NCBI RefSeq assembly: GCF_001888165.1
Contig: NZ_CP015455.1
Coordinates: forward strand, 2,164,001 to 2,228,000
Length of the DNA stretch: 64,000 bases
Reading direction: 5' to 3'
Source of the DNA: Syntrophotalea acetylenica
GTDB lineage: Bacteria; Desulfobacterota; Desulfuromonadia; Desulfuromonadales; Syntrophotaleaceae
Shown here one piece after another: positions 1 through 8,613 of the stretch. The notes beneath the pieces are model-generated. The model worked only from the letters and a program-made list of their open reading frames with translations, was not told the DNA's origin and ran no database searches. How positions within the stretch are numbered: the stretch's first letter is position 1; each line of letters starts with the position of its first letter. Position numbers and translations under genes: made by a program.

Positions 1-345
1 AGCACCATAACCGCGGCCCGCGCCGCCGCCCAGGCCCCTGCCCGCACCGCGATGCATGGCGCGCCGCGGTTCTGTTTCGCCGATGGCAACGGACTTCAGC
101 GCCGTCTCAAGATCCCGGGTGCCAATCCCCAGCTCCTTTAAGGTCCTGTGTTTATCCACCTGTCGGGAAAGTCCCAGCGCTTCGGCCAGATCGCCCGCGC
201 GGACATGATAGTGGCATGCCGCACCCGCAAGCGTCACCTGCGGGGTGTCATCCGCTGCGGTCAAGGCATGAACGACCGCGGGCATCGGCATGGATACAAA
301 CCACAGTAAACTTGCCAGCAATACCGTTTTGATTACACCATGCAT
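1..345 (-). CDS. Partial exported protein of unknown function
   Basis: The reading frame is open from ATG at 345 to the window edge, so only the first 115 residues are seen. AAAGGG lies just upstream of the ATG. Residues 1-28 look like a signal peptide: a basic start, a hydrophobic stretch VLLASLLWFVSM, then a small-residue region before TAADD. The mature part has a short segment with a Cys-His-Tyr-His sequence and LAEALGL, and then turns into a Gly/Arg-rich stretch at the edge. I do not recognise the family. The middle segment loosely resembles soluble parts of membrane Fe-S (NapH-like) proteins of related bacteria, but that is a weak impression. It is transcribed away from the cyclophilin gene. 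Confidence 0.55.
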   Translation of the reverse strand, partial: MHGVIKTVLLASLLWFVSMPMPAVVHALTAADDTPQVTLAGAACHYHVRAGDLAEALGLSRQVDKHRTLKELGIGTRDLETALKSVAIGETEPRRAMHRGAGRGLGGGAGRGYGA

Positions 346-496
346 TTCATCGCCCTTTCATCAGCGCCAGGATGCAACAGCTTTGCTGCACAGGGAACCG
401 CCGCCATCTTGAAAAATATCCACGGGAGTGTTATACAACCAGCCTCCCGCGCACTTTGTGCCGGAAAACGCAAAAATCATTACAGGAGAATGCCTT

Positions 497-1009
497 ATGA
501 CGCCCATCAAAACCATGGCCCGCATCGAGACCAGCATGGGAAACCTAACCATCGAACTCGACATGGAAAAAGCGCCCATCACCACGGCGAATTTTCTCGA
601 TTATGTCAACAGCGGGTTTTATGAAAACACGATTTTCCACCGCGTCATTCCCGGCTTTATGATCCAGGGCGGGGGACTGACCGCCGACATGGAAAACAAG
701 GCGACGCGGGACCCGATCAAAAATGAAGCGGACAACGGTCTTGCCAACAAACGCGGCACCATCGCCATGGCCCGCACCCAGATCGTCGACAGCGCTACCT
801 GCCAGTTTTTCATCAATGTCGTGGACAACGATTTTCTCAATCACCAGGCGCCGACACCGTCAGCCTTCGGTTATGCCGTCTTTGGCCGGGTCCTGGAAGG
901 GATGGAAACCGTCGACGCCATTGCCGGGGTAGCCACCGGCAGCCGTAACGGCCACCGCGACGTACCCGTTGAGCCGGTGATGATCGAACGCATCACCATT
1001 CTCGAATAA
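497..1009 (+). CDS. ppiB: Peptidyl-prolyl cis-trans isomerase, cyclophilin type
   Basis: This is a single-domain cyclophilin of 170 residues, which catalyses proline cis-trans isomerisation during protein folding. There is no signal peptide, so it should be cytoplasmic. The family core is plain: [13 protein letters not shown] near residue 50, [13 protein letters not shown] near residue 90, and the ATCQFFINV stretch with the active-site Gln-Phe-Phe. The start at 497 was chosen because AGGAG sits 8 bases upstream and the protein then begins directly with the conserved beta strand. The frame extends upstream to 428, but that part has no family similarity. It converges with the methyltransferase gene across a hairpin. 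The symbol follows the usual name for this class and is not a proven orthology. Confidence 0.9.
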   Translation: MTPIKTMARIETSMGNLTIELDMEKAPITTANFLDYVNSGFYENTIFHRVIPGFMIQGGGLTADMENKATRDPIKNEADNGLANKRGTIAMARTQIVDSATCQFFINVVDNDFLNHQAPTPSAFGYAVFGRVLEGMETVDAIAGVATGSRNGHRDVPVEPVMIERITILE

Positions 1010-1020
1010 ACCGCGGAACC

Positions 1021-1043
1021 GCCCGGATTCATGGAATCCGGGC
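1021..1043. terminator. Hairpin between convergent genes
   Basis: A perfect 10-bp stem (GCCCGGATTC with GAATCCGGGC) and a 3-base loop lie between the ends of the cyclophilin and the methyltransferase. There is no U-tract on either strand, so this may slow polymerase or protect 3' ends rather than terminate strongly. Confidence 0.4.
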
Positions 1044-1062
1044 AAGCCACGGGCTGCATACA

Positions 1063-2280
1063 TCAGAAGTGAGTCCCTGGCGAACAGCCTTTGACGCTGA
1101 CCAGATATTTCAGGTAGCGCCCCTCGGGAAACGTCACCGGGTAGGGATAATCGCCGGCCTGACCGAAGTTGCCGATCACTTTCAGGCTGCCACCCGCCGC
1201 CAGGGCGCCACGTCGCAGTTCCTTGAGATAATCGGCGAGGTCGACCTTCTGGTGGTTGGAAGACGTGATCAGCAATCCGCCATCCTCCAGCAACGGCATA
1301 GCCTCGGCAACCAGCTCCGCGGTGCCGCCGCTGGTGGTGAAGCGGCTCTTGCCGACGGTGGAAAAACTCGGCGGGTCCATGATGATCAGGTCGAACCCAC
1401 GACCGCCGCGGCGCAGTTCCTGCAGCACCTGACGGCAGTCTCCGGCCAGAAATTCATGTCGTTTCGGGTTGAGGCGGTTGGCCGCGAAGTTATCCCGCGC
1501 CCAGTCCAGGTAAGCGACGGAGGCATCGACGCTGGTGACCTTGACGGCGCCGGCGGCAGCCGCGGCCACCGAAAAGGCGCCGGTGTAGGCGAACAGGTTC
1601 AGCACCCTGGCACCTGCCGCCCGTTTCATCAGATCCCGCCGATTTTCCCGCTGGTCCCCGAAAAGGCCGGTGTTGAGTCCCTCTTCCATATCCACCAGCA
1701 GATTGAGGCCGTTCTCCCGCACCGTCAGCCGGCCGGCTACGGCCCGACCGCACAACAGGCGGCTCATTTTTTTCGACCGGTCGGCCAGACTGCGGGTCTG
1801 CTGAGGGCGGAATTTTTCATAAATGCCGGCCGGCTCCAGCAGTTTCTGCAATACCGTTACCAGCATCGGCAAATGCGGACGCCAGGCACGGCTGAACAGC
1901 TGAATCATCAGGTAATCGCCATAACAGTCCACGGTAAGGCCAGGCAGAAAATCCCCTTCACCGTTGATCAGGCGCCAGGCGCTGGTATCGCCCAGGTCGA
2001 GATGGCGGCGCCGCAGATCGAGGGCCTGCCGGACCCGGCCCTGGATCCAGTCGGGAGTCAGGTCCATGGGAGAAAAATCCAGCACCCGCGCCACCACCCG
2101 GTCGTCGGGATCGAGCAGGGCAGTGGCCAGCTGCCGTCCCGTCTCGTCGGCAAGCTGGATGATTTGACCGGCGGGGGCCTTGGGCCATTGCTGGGTATAA
2201 CGATCGGCAATCACCCAGGGATGGCCGAGCTGCAGCATCTGCGCCGTCTGGGGGCCAACGATGAAAGCGGATTTTTGCAT
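1063..2280 (-). CDS. rlmI: Class I SAM-dependent rRNA methyltransferase, RlmI-like
   Basis: The product of 405 residues has the RlmI/RlmK layout: an N-terminal PUA-type RNA-binding domain, a central linking domain, and a Rossmann methyltransferase domain in the C-terminal half. The SAM-binding motif is seen as VLNLFAYTGAFSVAAAAAG, and the catalytic loop as DLIIMDPPSFS. Family members methylate cytosine C5 in 23S rRNA (position 1962 in E. coli); the exact target here is inferred. ATG at 2280 has AAGGA about 8 bases upstream and gives MQKSAFIVG, the normal start of the PUA domain. An in-frame extension to 2328 lacks family similarity. Confidence 0.85.
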   Translation of the reverse strand: MQKSAFIVGPQTAQMLQLGHPWVIADRYTQQWPKAPAGQIIQLADETGRQLATALLDPDDRVVARVLDFSPMDLTPDWIQGRVRQALDLRRRHLDLGDTSAWRLINGEGDFLPGLTVDCYGDYLMIQLFSRAWRPHLPMLVTVLQKLLEPAGIYEKFRPQQTRSLADRSKKMSRLLCGRAVAGRLTVRENGLNLLVDMEEGLNTGLFGDQRENRRDLMKRAAGARVLNLFAYTGAFSVAAAAAGAVKVTSVDASVAYLDWARDNFAANRLNPKRHEFLAGDCRQVLQELRRGGRGFDLIIMDPPSFSTVGKSRFTTSGGTAELVAEAMPLLEDGGLLITSSNHQKVDLADYLKELRRGALAAGGSLKVIGNFGQAGDYPYPVTFPEGRYLKYLVSVKGCSPGTHF

Positions 2281-2396
2281 GCGATCAGATCCTTTGACAT
2301 AAGCCGGGTTTCCGGCTGGAAACGCCACTCAAAAAGCTTTATTCTAACCGCCATTGCCTTCTCAAGCCAGAAGGTTTTGCGATAGAGGTAGAATCG

Positions 2397-3050
2397 ATGA
2401 ACGAAACACCCAAAACCGCCGCAGAGTCGCATATCGAAACCCTTATGGAACATCTCGAACCCGGCTCCGATCGCTACCGGGTGCTCGATGTGGCCCGCCG
2501 CTTCAAATCGTCCTGGGTCGAACTTGGAGAAGAGCTTCTCAAGGTCAGCCAGGCGTCCCTGTACCGGAGTTGGGGCTATGATTCCTTTGAGGAATACTGT
2601 CAGAAGGAAATCCGTATCCGCAAACCAACAGCGCAGAAGCTGACCCAGGCATATCGCTTCATAAGCCGCGAAGAGCCCCACCTGCTGGCCGAGGGCTCCC
2701 CCCTGCAATCGGTACCTGACTACCGCAGCATCGATCTGCTGCGGCAGGCGCGCGAGGAGCAGTCTTTTTCCGAGGAAGACTACGCAACCTTGCGACAGAC
2801 TGTCATCGAACAGGAACGCAGTCATCCGACGGCTGTCAAATGCTTCAAGAGCCTCGCCCCGCAGCCCCATTCCGACCGGATGCAACAGCAACGCCTGTTC
2901 AGGCAGGCCCTGTCGGCGGCACGCCGGCTGAACGCGGCGCTGGAGGAGATGGATGACATGCCGCCGGAACACCTGGATGTGCTGCGCGATATCGTTGCAT
3001 GGCTCGATGCGGCGGCGCTCACGATGGAAGAGAACGGAGAGGAAAACTGA
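2397..3050 (+). CDS. Conserved-looking cytoplasmic protein of unknown function
   Basis: The 217-residue product is mostly helical and charged, with no signal peptide or membrane segment. GAGG at 2385-2388 supports ATG at 2397. The N-terminal half, with SWVELGEELLKV, YRSWGYDSFEEYC and IRKPTAQKLTQAYRF, looks like a small helical DNA-binding or adaptor fold reminiscent of ParB/phage replication-type helix-turn-helix proteins. That is an impression, not an assignment. The C-terminal third is a coiled-coil-like helix, then an acidic tail. It stands alone between two divergent or unrelated genes. I do not assign a function. Confidence 0.6.
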   Translation: MNETPKTAAESHIETLMEHLEPGSDRYRVLDVARRFKSSWVELGEELLKVSQASLYRSWGYDSFEEYCQKEIRIRKPTAQKLTQAYRFISREEPHLLAEGSPLQSVPDYRSIDLLRQAREEQSFSEEDYATLRQTVIEQERSHPTAVKCFKSLAPQPHSDRMQQQRLFRQALSAARRLNAALEEMDDMPPEHLDVLRDIVAWLDAAALTMEENGEEN

Positions 3051-3166
3051 TCCGGCGCTCATCCGGGAAAACACCCCGGGATGCACATTCCGCTACTTCC
3101 CAAAGCCTTGCCATTCATGCTATCCTCCCTGATCCATGTGGGCAGGCCTGTGGATGGCTTTCAACC

Positions 3167-3195
3167 GGGACAAGCTCCTGCAAGGGTGCTATAAT
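3167..3195 (+). promoter_or_regulatory. Sigma-70-type promoter, extended -10
   Basis: GGGACA (3167-3172), a 17-base spacer and a consensus TATAAT (3190-3195) preceded by TG lie 23 bases before the methyltransferase start at 3218. The -35 is weak, but the extended -10 is strong. Confidence 0.55.
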
Positions 3196-3217
3196 CGATT
3201 CATTCCAGGAGAAATGA

Positions 3218-4039
3218 ATGTCCAAGAATTTCAAGGATAAAGTCAGGGAGCAGTTCAGCCGCACGGCGGAAAGCTATGTGCAGAGTCCCGGATTCGCCCA
3301 CGGTGAGGATCTGGAAGAGGCCGCGCGCCTGCTCAAGCCCACGCAGGATGACATTCTGCTCGACGTGGCCTGCGGCGGCGGCCACACGGCCCTGTTCTTT
3401 GCCCCCATGGTGCGCAGCGTCGTGGCCTCCGATCTGGCGATGCAGATGCTGAAGCGCGCGCAGGAATTCATCAGCGAAGACGGCGGCGTGGAAAATGTCA
3501 CCTTCCGGGAAGCCGACGCCGAGGACCTGCCGTTTCCGGCCGGGGCGTTTACCTTGCTGACCTGCCGCATCGCCCCTCACCACTTCCCGGACGTGCCGCG
3601 CGCGCTGGCCGAATTCCACCGGGTACTGCGCCGCGGCGGCCGCATGGCCATCATCGATACGCTGCTGCCGGATGACCCGGAAATCGCCGAATTCATGCAT
3701 GCCTACGAGCAGATGCGGGACCCCACCCATGTGCGCTCCTACTCCAGACAGGAATGGACGCAGATGGTGGAAGCCGCCGATTTTATCCTGCACGACATCA
3801 AGGTCCTGCCCAAGACCCACGATTTTCAGGAATGGGCGCGGCGCACCGGCCTCAACCGCGACCGGGTGCAGAAACTCAATAAGCTGTTTATCGAAGCATC
3901 CGCCAAAATCCAGGATTTTTTCCAGGTGGAAACCTTCGCCGGCGAGGTGGAGAGCTTTACCGACCAGAAAATCCTGATCCATGCCAGCCGCCCCGCCAAA
4001 AAACCCCACGTGCAGGCAACCAAACAGCAGGAAGCATAA
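3218..4039 (+). CDS. Class I SAM-dependent methyltransferase, UbiE/Methyltransf_11 type
   Basis: The 273-residue protein has SAM-binding motif I as LLDVACGGGHTALFF (about residues 47-61), the acidic residue after strand 2 as VVASDLAMQML, and the later motif DAEDLPFPAGAFTLLTCR. These place it in the class I methyltransferases that act on small molecules. The similarity is to the ubiquinone/menaquinone and arsenite-type branch, but the substrate cannot be read from the sequence. The start is fixed by CAGGAG six bases before the ATG. The gene is probably transcribed alone from the promoter at 3167-3195. No membrane or signal segment is present. Confidence 0.8.
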   Translation: MSKNFKDKVREQFSRTAESYVQSPGFAHGEDLEEAARLLKPTQDDILLDVACGGGHTALFFAPMVRSVVASDLAMQMLKRAQEFISEDGGVENVTFREADAEDLPFPAGAFTLLTCRIAPHHFPDVPRALAEFHRVLRRGGRMAIIDTLLPDDPEIAEFMHAYEQMRDPTHVRSYSRQEWTQMVEAADFILHDIKVLPKTHDFQEWARRTGLNRDRVQKLNKLFIEASAKIQDFFQVETFAGEVESFTDQKILIHASRPAKKPHVQATKQQEA

Positions 4040-4045
4040 AACCAG

Positions 4046-4071
4046 GGCCCCGAAGCTCACGCCACGGGGCC
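4046..4071. terminator. Possible bidirectional terminator
   Basis: GGCCCCG (4046-4052) pairs with CGGGGCC (4065-4071) across a 12-base loop between two convergent genes. The plus-strand copy is followed by TTGTTG, a poor U-tract. Confidence 0.35.
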
Positions 4072-4115
4072 TTGTTGCATGCCGCCGACTCAAAAGCCAC
4101 GCCTTCCTCAGCCCC

Positions 4116-5549
4116 CTAAAATTCGCCGTCCTGAACCCGGGTGCGCAGATAGCGACGGATATGATTATGAGCGCGGGGCGTGATGCACCACTCCAGCCAT
4201 TTGGGCAACACTTTGGGATTCATGCCCCGCTCGATTTCAACCTGATCGCCGTCCATCAGCCGCGATTTGAGCTGCCGGGTCTGACCGTTGACGCGCGCCC
4301 GCCATGCGAACAGACCGACTTTTTCATGAATGGCAAAGGCAAAATCGAGGGCGCTGCTGCCGGCAGGCAGGGTGCAGATATCCCCCCTGGGGGTATAGAC
4401 CTGGATCGTGGACGCCGCCAGGCGCAGGCTCTCGGTATCGAAGGCCGCCTCGCCTTCCAGCAGGGATTTCATCAGCTCCCGGAAGTTCTCCCTGCGGAAT
4501 TCAAAACCTGGCGTCAATACCCCTGATTCGTTAAAACGGGCCAGCTTGTGAGTGGTGATTTCGACCCGCAGCCGGATTTCGCCAGCCTGAACGGTGGTTT
4601 TCAGGGCCTGATAGCCAAACGGAGACGGGATGGTGAGATGGTCGCGCAACTTGCCGGGAATGGCGTTGCAGAGTTCGTGCACGACACCCAGGGCCAGATA
4701 GGCATCCATGGTACGCGCCACATGGATCTCCAGGGTGTAGAGAGACGATATGCCGCGTCCCATGGTCCGGGTGGCGTCGATGGAAAAAGGCCGCCAGCGG
4801 TCCTTCATCGTCGGAGCGAGCCGGTAGTGCTCGAAGGCCTGGCGAAAACTGGCGCGAATTTTCCGCAACTGCGGTTCAACCTGAGTGCGCAGCACCTGCA
4901 CGACCCGCCGATAGCGGTTGGCCCGGGCGGGGTAGAGGATGTTCAGGGAAAGGGCTTCCATGTGGGAAGCGACATACCCCATGCCGAGATGCCTGGCCAG
5001 GGGCACGTAGACAGCGCGGGTTTCCTTGGCGATAAGAGCCTGTTTGCTGGGATCGAGAGCGTAAATGGTCTGCAGATTGTCCATGCGGTCCCAGAATTTC
5101 AGGCACAGAACCCGCACATCCTCGATGGCCAGCAGCAACTGCTTGCGGTAGGTTTCGGTCTTGAGCGCCTCGCGACTTAGCTTTTCCGACGAAACCTTGG
5201 TCAGCCCATTGACGAGCCGTGCCACTTCCCCGCCAAAGGCTTCCTCCACCTCGGCAAGGGTCATGGGCGTATCTTCCACCACGTCGTGCAGGAGGGCGGC
5301 GATCACCGAGGAGAAATCCATCCAGTGACGCGCGGCCTCATGGGCCACCCGCAGCGGATGAATGAAAAAAGGCTCGCCGGATTTGCGATACTGCCCCTCG
5401 TGAGCTTTCGATGCGATGGCAATGGCGTGCTGAAAATCCACGATTCCCCGGTCGAGTTCCTCTTCGCTCAACCCGCCTCCGTAGTGGGTCACCAGAAGTT
5501 CGAGGATTTCGTTGACCATGCGTCGTTCTTTTTTCTTGTTTTCTGGCAC
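4116..5549 (-). CDS. RelA/SpoT-like (p)ppGpp hydrolase, short form with degenerate synthetase
   Basis: The protein is 477 residues, against about 700-750 for a standard Rel/SpoT. The N-terminal HD hydrolase domain looks complete: H64 in IHPLRVA, H88-D89 and E92-D93 in LLHDVVEDT, D154 and N158 in DRMDNLQT. The following synthetase region (about 240-345) keeps scattered identity (IPGKLRDHL, FGYQALKTTV) but lacks a recognisable RxKxxxSIxxK stretch and the catalytic Asp segment, so synthesis is probably lost. A TGS domain (about 382-441) ends the protein; the zinc-finger and ACT domains are absent. Inferred role: (p)ppGpp hydrolysis or another nucleotide-linked function. The frame opens with GTG at 5549 right after GGAGGG; ATG at 5516 is an alternative start. 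It is divergent from a DksA-like gene. Confidence 0.8.
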   Translation of the reverse strand: MPENKKKERRMVNEILELLVTHYGGGLSEEELDRGIVDFQHAIAIASKAHEGQYRKSGEPFFIHPLRVAHEAARHWMDFSSVIAALLHDVVEDTPMTLAEVEEAFGGEVARLVNGLTKVSSEKLSREALKTETYRKQLLLAIEDVRVLCLKFWDRMDNLQTIYALDPSKQALIAKETRAVYVPLARHLGMGYVASHMEALSLNILYPARANRYRRVVQVLRTQVEPQLRKIRASFRQAFEHYRLAPTMKDRWRPFSIDATRTMGRGISSLYTLEIHVARTMDAYLALGVVHELCNAIPGKLRDHLTIPSPFGYQALKTTVQAGEIRLRVEITTHKLARFNESGVLTPGFEFRRENFRELMKSLLEGEAAFDTESLRLAASTIQVYTPRGDICTLPAGSSALDFAFAIHEKVGLFAWRARVNGQTRQLKSRLMDGDQVEIERGMNPKVLPKWLEWCITPRAHNHIRRYLRTRVQDGEF

Positions 5550-5694
5550 ACACCCTCCACGGCAGGTGGCCTTACGGCCTCGGCACAGACCGCCGGACCG
5601 GCGCGCTGACCGAAGATGTTTTTTGACTTCCGGACCAACCGGTTTACTGTTTAGGAAGATCCCTCGGCGATACCGTTTCCACCGAAAACTTCCA

Positions 5695-5732
5695 TCTGAA
5701 AATTACGTTGTATCCATCCGGAGTTTCCGGAT
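5695..5732. repeat. Interspersed palindromic repeat, copy D (partial)
   Basis: GTATCCATCCGGA (5710-5722), a 3-base spacer and TCCGGAT (5726-5732) form a partial version of the palindrome seen complete at 38589-38617. The 15 bases before it also match the reverse complement of that copy. It lies in the 207-base gap between the RelA/SpoT-like gene and the dksA-like gene. Confidence 0.55.
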
Positions 5733-5756
5733 CAGCACTACCCCAAGGAGAACGCC

Positions 5757-6140
5757 ATGACTCAGGAACACACGGAGAACATCCGCAAAAAGCTGCTGGC
5801 CCTGCGCGAGGAGCGACTGGATGCCTGTCGTCGCCAACACGCCGACGCCGCCGCCCTGCTCGATAATGGGGTTGCGGATACGGCGGATCAGGGGCTGACC
5901 GACAGTCTCCAGGACTACCTGCACCTGCTCGGCGACGCGGCGCGCGAGGAAGTGCTGGCCATCGATGACGCGCTGCAACGCCTGCGCGATGGCAGCTACG
6001 GCAGCTGTGAAAGCTGCGGCAAGGCCATCGAGCATGCACGGCTGGATGTGCTGCCGTTTACCCGGCTGTGTCTGCAATGCCAGCGCCAGGCCGAATGCCA
6101 AAAAACCGCCAGGGCCGAAACGACCAGGGGCAAGTTCTGA
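5757..6140 (+). CDS. DksA/TraR-family zinc-finger protein
   Basis: The 127-residue protein has the DksA layout: a long coiled coil (about residues 5-90), then a C4 zinc finger with CESC and CLQC spaced by 17 residues. The coil tip carries D41 and D44 in the order DTADQG, close to the DxxDxA tip that reaches the RNA polymerase active site in DksA, with Gly in place of the last Ala. Family members bind the polymerase secondary channel and work with ppGpp. AAGGAG precedes the ATG. The neighbouring divergent (p)ppGpp hydrolase-like gene fits a stringent-response role, but this is inference. Confidence 0.85.
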   Translation: MTQEHTENIRKKLLALREERLDACRRQHADAAALLDNGVADTADQGLTDSLQDYLHLLGDAAREEVLAIDDALQRLRDGSYGSCESCGKAIEHARLDVLPFTRLCLQCQRQAECQKTARAETTRGKF

Positions 6141-6167
6141 TCGGTGAATAGCCGCCGTGAATGGCAC

Positions 6168-6515
6168 CTACCCCGGAGGCCAGGTCAGAATACGGCCGCC
6201 AAGCAGATGAAAATGAAGATGCCAGACGGTCTGACCGGCACCTTCATTGCAATTGTTGACAACGCGGAAGCCGCCCTCGGCAAAACCATGCTGTTCGGCC
6301 AGCCGGGCGGCCACCTGGTAGACATGACCGACAAGATCGTTATCCTCCGCCGCAAGGTCCAGGGTGGTGCGAATATGCTTGCGCGGAATGATCAGGTAAT
6401 GATGGGGAGACTGCGGAGCGATATCCTGCAGCACCACCAACCGGTCGTCCTGATAAATGAACGTTCCCGGAATCTCACCGGCTATGATTTTACAGAAAAG
6501 ACAGTTGTCCGCCAT
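6168..6515 (-). CDS. HIT-family nucleotide-binding hydrolase (HinT-like)
   Basis: The product is 115 residues, typical for HinT. CLFCKIIAGEIP starts the fold, IIPRKHI is in the middle, and the histidine triad appears as WHLHFHLLGG near the end. Family members hydrolyse purine nucleoside phosphoramidates and aminoacyl adenylates. ATG at 6515 was chosen because GAGGAG lies about 9 bases upstream and the sequence before it has no family similarity. The start overlaps the last 26 bases of the upstream ATPase gene, so translation is probably coupled. It is the last gene of a five-member minus-strand operon and converges with the dksA-like gene. Confidence 0.9.
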   Translation of the reverse strand: MADNCLFCKIIAGEIPGTFIYQDDRLVVLQDIAPQSPHHYLIIPRKHIRTTLDLAAEDNDLVGHVYQVAARLAEQHGFAEGGFRVVNNCNEGAGQTVWHLHFHLLGGRILTWPPG

Positions 6516-8613
6516 CGTTGTGTTTCTCCTCGCCACCGGCCGCAACCTTGAGCCCCTCGCCGCCCAGGGACAGCAGATGCCACCCCTCGCGCATGGCCCT
6601 TCGGCGCAAGCCTTCGTCATGACTGAATAAGATAACCTGCTGACCGGCCGTGTATTGCTCCAGAACCTTCAACGCCTGGCCGCGGCGTTTTTTGTCCAGA
6701 TTGCCAAGCGGTTCATCGAGTAACAGCGGCAGGCGCAAAGGTTCGTCGCGCAGGCCGTTCAACGCCATGCAGGATGCCAGTTGCAGCAGCATCCGGGTGG
6801 CGCTGCCGAAACGCTCCTGGGACAGCCAGTTGCCATTCGGGCCGGGCAGTTGCAGCTGGTAATCCTCCGTAACCCGTACCTGCTCGATGGCGCCGCCGGT
6901 CAAGCCTGAGAGCAATCGGGCGAGCAGACTTGCGAAGGCATCCCTGTCGACAGAGGTCGGTTCGGCAAGAGCCTCGCGCAGCTGATCGCAGGCTGTCCGA
7001 AGAGTCTCCCTGCGCTGTTTGAGCTGTGTTTCCCGGAGCCGCAGTGCTTCGCCCCGGGCTTCGATGCGCGACCGGGCGTCGAGCAGTTCGTCAAGACCGG
7101 AAGGGTTTTGTTGAGCGGACGGAGGGTCCTCACTTTGTTGCGGGCAGGCTTCGGCGCTGACTGTGCCGGAGATTGCCGCACCGCTTGCCAAACACGCATC
7201 ACCGGTACCATGGGTTTCGGCGGGACCGGAAGATGCGGCATCCGGATGGCCGGTTACGGCTGGCGCTGTATCGAGGCTGCGCAATTGTTCCAGCAATTGC
7301 TGATGGCGTGGAAGATTTTTCTGCAGACGCACCATGTCCACCGGCGACAGTGCAAAGCCGAGCTGCTCAAGGCGTTCGTTCAGGACGTTGAGCTGTTCCT
7401 GGAGTTCACCTACCCCTTGTTCCAGGGCGTCAATCTGCCGGTCGCTCTGCCGTCCGGCTTCGCGAACCTGCAAACACTTCCGGAAGTGCCAGCCGACCAC
7501 CGCCGCGGTTGCCAGCAGGCCGCTGCCGGCAGCCAGCCATCCCGATTGCAGCCGCGCCCAGAACAGCGCCGCGGCCCAGACCCCCGCGAGCTGAATCCCC
7601 GGTCCTTTCCGGGATGGCATGCGGCAGCGGCGGCGCTCCTCCTGACGCGCGCCAAGGGCGCGTTTCTGCTCCGCCATCGCCTGACGCAATTCCCCGTGAG
7701 CAATCAGCAACTCGGAAAGCTCGCATGGCATGTGCCGGGGCAAACCGGTTTTTGCCAGTTCAGCCTCCAGGGCGGCACGCTGATCGTTCAGGTCGCCTTG
7801 AACTCCGTGCTCCGCAAGCAGCGGCGTAGCAGCCGTCTGGCTGAAAGCCTCCGCGGAGCGCGAACAATCCGTGGCCACCTCGCCTTGCGTCACGATGTCC
7901 TGGTCCGACACCGTTTCGCCACCTTCCCGCGCGGCCTCGCTGTTCTGAAGACCCCGGATAGTGTCCTGCAGGGCAAACCATTCCTGTTCGAGTTCGCCCA
8001 ACTGCCGGGCGATAACCTCCAGCTGTCCGTCTCCGGCGCAGGGCAATCCCCAGGGATTGGCGCTGGAAAGCGCCAGGTATTCGGCCTGCAGGTCTTTCAG
8101 GCGCTCCTGCATGGCGCCCGCACCCCCATCAGACAGACAAATCTCCAGATGGTCCGTCGGCAGGCCGCCAACCCCGTTAAAGGTGTCCCGATACAACATC
8201 GCTTCGAGAAATTCACGCTGACACAGTCCCAGGCCGTCCCGCAGGCAAGCCAGATAGGCTGCCCGATCCGCCACGGCGTCCGCAGCCTCCGGAAAACCGC
8301 AGAACTTCTGTTGCAGCTCGCTGTCCAGAGTCCCTTCGAACCACTGCACCTTGCCGGACACAAAATCCCGAGTCACCCTGATGCGCCGTTCGCCAGACGT
8401 CAGAACCACTGCCGCCCGGCACATTCCGGGACGCTCCCAGGGCATGATTCGCGCCACATCGGGGGCACCGAACAGCACCGACGGGACCGCCTGCGCCAGA
8501 GTGGATTTGCCGGATTCATTGGGGCCTGACACCAGGTTCATGCCGGGTGCGAAATCAATGGCTTCATCCACAAAGCATCCGAAGGCCTGCAGTTCAAGCC
8601 GCAGCAGCATCAT
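6490..8613 (-). CDS. SMC/RecN-type AAA ATPase, YhaN-like
   Basis: The 707-residue protein has a head-coil-head design. A Walker A motif GPNESGKSTL is near residue 30, a long charged helical middle follows with a short hydrophobic stretch around 345-375, and a C-terminal half-head carries LLDEPLGNLDKK (signature plus Walker B) and the H-loop as LFSHDEGLRRR. This matches the YhaN/RecN/SbcC group, whose members work on DNA ends, usually with a metallophosphoesterase encoded just upstream. Here that partner is reduced to a 75-codon remnant overlapping this gene by an ATGA. GGAG seven bases upstream supports the start. The DNA-repair role is inferred from family and context. Confidence 0.8.
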   Translation of the reverse strand: MMLLRLELQAFGCFVDEAIDFAPGMNLVSGPNESGKSTLAQAVPSVLFGAPDVARIMPWERPGMCRAAVVLTSGERRIRVTRDFVSGKVQWFEGTLDSELQQKFCGFPEAADAVADRAAYLACLRDGLGLCQREFLEAMLYRDTFNGVGGLPTDHLEICLSDGGAGAMQERLKDLQAEYLALSSANPWGLPCAGDGQLEVIARQLGELEQEWFALQDTIRGLQNSEAAREGGETVSDQDIVTQGEVATDCSRSAEAFSQTAATPLLAEHGVQGDLNDQRAALEAELAKTGLPRHMPCELSELLIAHGELRQAMAEQKRALGARQEERRRCRMPSRKGPGIQLAGVWAAALFWARLQSGWLAAGSGLLATAAVVGWHFRKCLQVREAGRQSDRQIDALEQGVGELQEQLNVLNERLEQLGFALSPVDMVRLQKNLPRHQQLLEQLRSLDTAPAVTGHPDAASSGPAETHGTGDACLASGAAISGTVSAEACPQQSEDPPSAQQNPSGLDELLDARSRIEARGEALRLRETQLKQRRETLRTACDQLREALAEPTSVDRDAFASLLARLLSGLTGGAIEQVRVTEDYQLQLPGPNGNWLSQERFGSATRMLLQLASCMALNGLRDEPLRLPLLLDEPLGNLDKKRRGQALKVLEQYTAGQQVILFSHDEGLRRRAMREGWHLLSLGGEGLKVAAGGEEKHNDGGQLSFL

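Noticed and set aside
1069-2385. Plus-strand open frame opposite the RlmI-like gene
   Set aside because: No family motif or ribosome-binding site; the minus strand carries the methyltransferase motifs.
2211-3086. Minus-strand open frame of about 290 codons opposite the unknown gene at 2397-3050
   Set aside because: This was a closer call because the plus-strand gene is of unknown function. The plus frame has a ribosome-binding site and a plausible helical protein, and the minus frame overlaps the start of the RlmI-like gene.
6898-8595. Plus-strand open frames opposite the YhaN-like ATPase
   Set aside because: Walker A, signature and H-loop motifs lie on the minus strand in a single long frame; the plus frames lack motifs.
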